Source: Manihot esculenta (taxonomy: Eukaryota > Streptophyta > Magnoliopsida > Malpighiales > Euphorbiaceae). Taken from it: 64,000 nt of DNA. Below, one piece after another: positions 61,698 through 64,000 of this stretch; positions within the stretch are counted from its first letter, which is position 1; each line of letters starts with the position of its first letter. Both the position numbers and the translations under genes were made by a program. The notes beneath the pieces are model-generated. The model made no database searches. It saw only the letters and a program-made list of their open reading frames with translations, and was not told the DNA's origin. The stretch is taken from contig NC_035164.2 in assembly GCF_001659605.2 (NCBI RefSeq), forward strand, positions 2,451,586 through 2,515,585. The letters are read 5' to 3'.

Positions 61698-62808
61698 AAT
61701 CCAAAACCTTACTTCTCGATTGGAGCTCTGCTTTGTTGGTGTCTGTCTTGTTTTTGTTCAAACGCCTGTGCTGCAACATTTCTTAGCTATTGCCAACAGC
61801 AAGGGAGTAGAGTTCCATTCGAGAGGTCTGTTTTTTTCCTTCCTTTTATTGAATTCTTGTCATTTTCGTGTTGGATTTTTTTGTTTGATTGTTCTAAAAT
61901 TGGTTAAAACAGTTCGTAGTAAGTGATATTTCAATTGGCTGTTAATAGATGTTGCCAATAATTCTTATTCTTCTTCTTTAATGTGATTTTTGTTTCTTGG
62001 GATTTATGTTCTTCCACATGAATGCGGGAATAGAGGTTTGTCCTGGCTTGGAAATTTATCAAATTGTATTAGGATCTTTTGCTTGCTAAACATTGTTTGG
62101 ATGGTTTCTATGTTCATCCACATGAATGTGGTACTTTGCTTTCATGTCAATCTATAAGTAAAGAAATCCAATTCTTACCCACCTTGTCTTCCTTCATTGG
62201 TTAAAGAAAAATAAATGAAATTCTAAACTTAGTGAGTGGATACGCCAGAGTGGTTTTGAAAAACTTGCGTTTAGTTTGCGAAGATTTTAAGGGAACTCAG
62301 AATTTTAGTATAATTTGGATGTAGGGGAACTCAGATGCATAAGGCAATTACTTCTTAAAAAGATTCCTATGTAATTTATGCAAAGAAAGCAAGTACCCAA
62401 ACACTAGGCTTTTATGAATTCAGATCTAAGCTAGAAGTGTAGATTAATCAACTTTTCTGTTAGTTAGTTTGTGAGTTTGTGGTTCTTTAAAAAGCAATTT
62501 TAGCAACTCAATCATCAAAAATCAATAGTGATACAAGAAAAAGAAAAGCAAAAGCAAACTATGGGAATTTCTTCCATGAAGTAATTTGTTGATTGGTTTC
62601 TTCATGTATTTTTAAGAGTGTGAGAAGTGAAAGTTTCATGTTTCTATTCCCATCCATAAGCACAGTTGTAAGTCTTAGCAGCTTAGGCCATGGCATGTTT
62701 GATAGCATCTTAGCTTTGGGGCTTGACCAATCTAGGCCTGATCACAAGTCAGAATCCACTTGTGAGCCTAATGAGATGATGTAATCTATCAGATTGGAAT
62801 TGAACTTA

Positions 62809-62938
62809 GTCCCATATTGTTTAGTTATGCATAATTGTAAAGCCTTGTATAAAACAGAAACAAGAGGTTGTCCAGTATGGCCCCTGCGTAAGGATGACTG
62901 GCACAAATCCAGAAATGGTCCAAATTTTGTTTTTAAAC
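62809..62938 (+). pseudogene. Truncated U6 snRNA with decayed promoter
   Basis: A degenerate USE (GTCCCATATTG, 62809-62819, two changes) and a TATA-like TTGTATAAAA precede a 69-bp U6 remnant at 62870-62938. After GTCC, about 33 bases, including the 5' stem-loop and ACAGAGA, are deleted. AGTATGGCCCCTGCGTAAGG then resumes and runs to CCAAATTTT. It lacks the splice-site-binding box and so cannot act as U6. Confidence 0.9.
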
Positions 62939-63656
62939 CTTTCTGAAGCTTTGTAACAATGGTTTCTCTCTCTGATTGCACATTTTGCCTTGGATGATTT
63001 CTTAGCTGCTAGGATCAGCACTGGAGATTGCATTCAAAATTTCTTAGCTATTGGTTTCTTTTTTTTTTTTCCTTTATTAAATGATTGCAGTATGACATAC
63101 TGCAGTAGGATTTTGTGCTCCAAAATGGTTTAGCAGCTCTAGTATGAATCTACTATTCAGGACTGAAGCTCTTTGCCATTCTGCAAATTTATGAAGGCTT
63201 TGTCTGTGATTTATTTATTTATTCATTTATTTTTATTTTACTCTCGCTTTGCTTGCAAGATATTTTTCAGATAACTCCTGAGTGGTTTTTGTTGATAATT
63301 AATTATCCAGAAAATCAAGCACCTGGAGTTTTTTTATTGGGTGTAAGGGGACCTAGATGCACAAGGCCAATTTCTTCTTACAAGTAACATGCTTCCTATA
63401 TAATTTAATACAAATACAGAAAGTATCCTAGTTTAGACTGTTATGAATTGAGATCTAAGCTAATAGAGCAGCTTTAACTTCATGTTTAAGCACAGTTGTA
63501 AGTACTAGGAGCCTAGCCAACCCATTGCAAGTTTGATAATGTCTTATTATTGGATCTTGACCAATCTAGGCTTGACAAGTCAGAATCCACTTGTGGGCCT
63601 GATGAGATGATGTAATCCATCCATGTTGTAAAGTCATCTAGTTGGAATTGAACTTA

Positions 63657-63699
63657 GTCCCACATCGTTTAGTTATGTAAAGTTGAAAGCCTTTATAAA
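63657..63699 (+). promoter_or_regulatory. U6 promoter (USE and TATA), gene 3
   Basis: A perfect USE GTCCCACATCG is at 63657-63667 and TATA TTTATAAA at 63692-63699. Confidence 0.9.
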
Positions 63700-63721
63700 A
63701 ATAAAACAGAAATAAATGGTT

Positions 63722-63823
63722 GTCCCTTCGGGGACATCCGATAAAATTTGAATGATACAAAGAAGATTAGCATGGCCCCTGCGCAAGGATGACACGCACA
63801 AATCGCAAAATGGTCCAAATTTT
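63722..63823 (+). ncRNA. U6: U6 spliceosomal snRNA, gene 3 (variant)
   Basis: A full-length 102-nt U6 with a consensus promoter and T-run terminator (63821-63828). It differs from gene 2 at a few positions: AAATTTGAATGATACAAAGAA for the canonical AAATTGGAACGATACAGAGAA, and CGCAAAAT for CGAGAAAT. The change ACAGAG to ACAAAG falls in the box that pairs with the 5' splice site, so function is doubtful although the promoter is the best of the three. Confidence 0.93.
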
Positions 63824-64000
63824 TTTTTAATCCTCCAGATTTTTGTACCCTAGCCTTTGCTGATTTTCAAATGGTTTCTCTTCTGATTTTACATTTTTCC
63901 CTGCAAAATTTATTGGCATTAAGATCAATACTGGACATCAAATCCAAAAATTCTGTTGTTATTTCCTTTCCTTTATTAAATTCTTGTTATATTTCACAGT

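Larger units (their letters stand above)
60965..64000 (+). repeat. U6 locus duplication, block 2 (continues past the window)
   Basis: It is colinear with 55385-57700 but richer: it holds U6 gene 2, a truncated U6 and U6 gene 3. After the truncated U6 and after U6 gene 3 the downstream DNA is similar (GGTTTCTCTTCTGATTTTAC versus GGTTTCTCTCTCTGATTGCA). The locus therefore has an internal tandem structure with units of roughly 0.85-1.3 kb. Confidence 0.88.

Noticed and set aside
62742..63033. Minus-strand frames over the truncated U6.
   Set aside because: Antisense to an RNA pseudogene, with no support.

Overview
The window is plant nuclear DNA. The genes have many short introns and AT-rich intergenic space, the three recognisable genes belong to plant families (a CASP-like membrane protein, an HD-ZIP III factor, a DRB2-type dsRNA-binding protein), and the U6 snRNA genes carry the plant upstream sequence element (TCCCACATCG type) plus TATA. 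I would place it in a eudicot, probably a woody rosid such as a Malpighiales species. That placement is inference from how close the REVOLUTA and DRB2 products look to what I remember of such plants.

Layout. 1-1.9 kb: the last two exons of a CASP-like 5A gene (+). 4.4-12 kb: a complete REVOLUTA gene on the minus strand. I resolved 18 coding exons giving 841 residues. Its microRNA165/166 site is split by an intron, one intron is of GC-AG type, and the leader holds a small upstream ORF. 15.0-25.8 kb: an old Ty3/gypsy element with both 400-bp LTRs and a decayed pol. Inside its reverse transcriptase sits a 2.1-kb LTR of a different, GC-rich, chromovirus-like family (minus orientation, perfect 5-bp target duplication). 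Inside that LTR sits a 5'-truncated copy of the same family in plus orientation, with an almost intact integrase-chromodomain end. This is a three-level nest. 25.8-39 kb: very AT-rich DNA with at least two dispersed repeat families and a solo LTR of the old gypsy family. 39.1-43.3 kb: a complete DRB2-like gene (-), three coding exons, 464 residues, with an unusual charged repeat near its C terminus. 43.5-54 kb: AT-rich intergenic DNA with a heavily deleted LINE (-), tandem repeats and further dispersed repeats. 54-64 kb: a duplicated U6 snRNA locus. It has three full-length U6 genes with promoters and one truncated U6. The two duplicated blocks are separated by a broken Ty1/copia fragment (-) and the 3' part of a LINE (+).

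How the parts relate. REVOLUTA and DRB2 both belong to small-RNA-linked biology: REVOLUTA mRNA is a target of miR165/166, and DRB2 proteins act in small-RNA production and microRNA-mediated repression. They are about 28 kb apart here with transposons between them. I see no evidence that they are co-regulated. The U6 genes are RNA polymerase III units making the spliceosomal RNA.

The features most worth following are the U6 array with its internal repeat structure, the palindrome-studded LTR, the DRB2 repeat tract, and the unassigned dispersed repeat family carrying a conserved CGTACG core. I found no CRISPR array, tRNA or rRNA. I did not find an obviously new multi-gene system.
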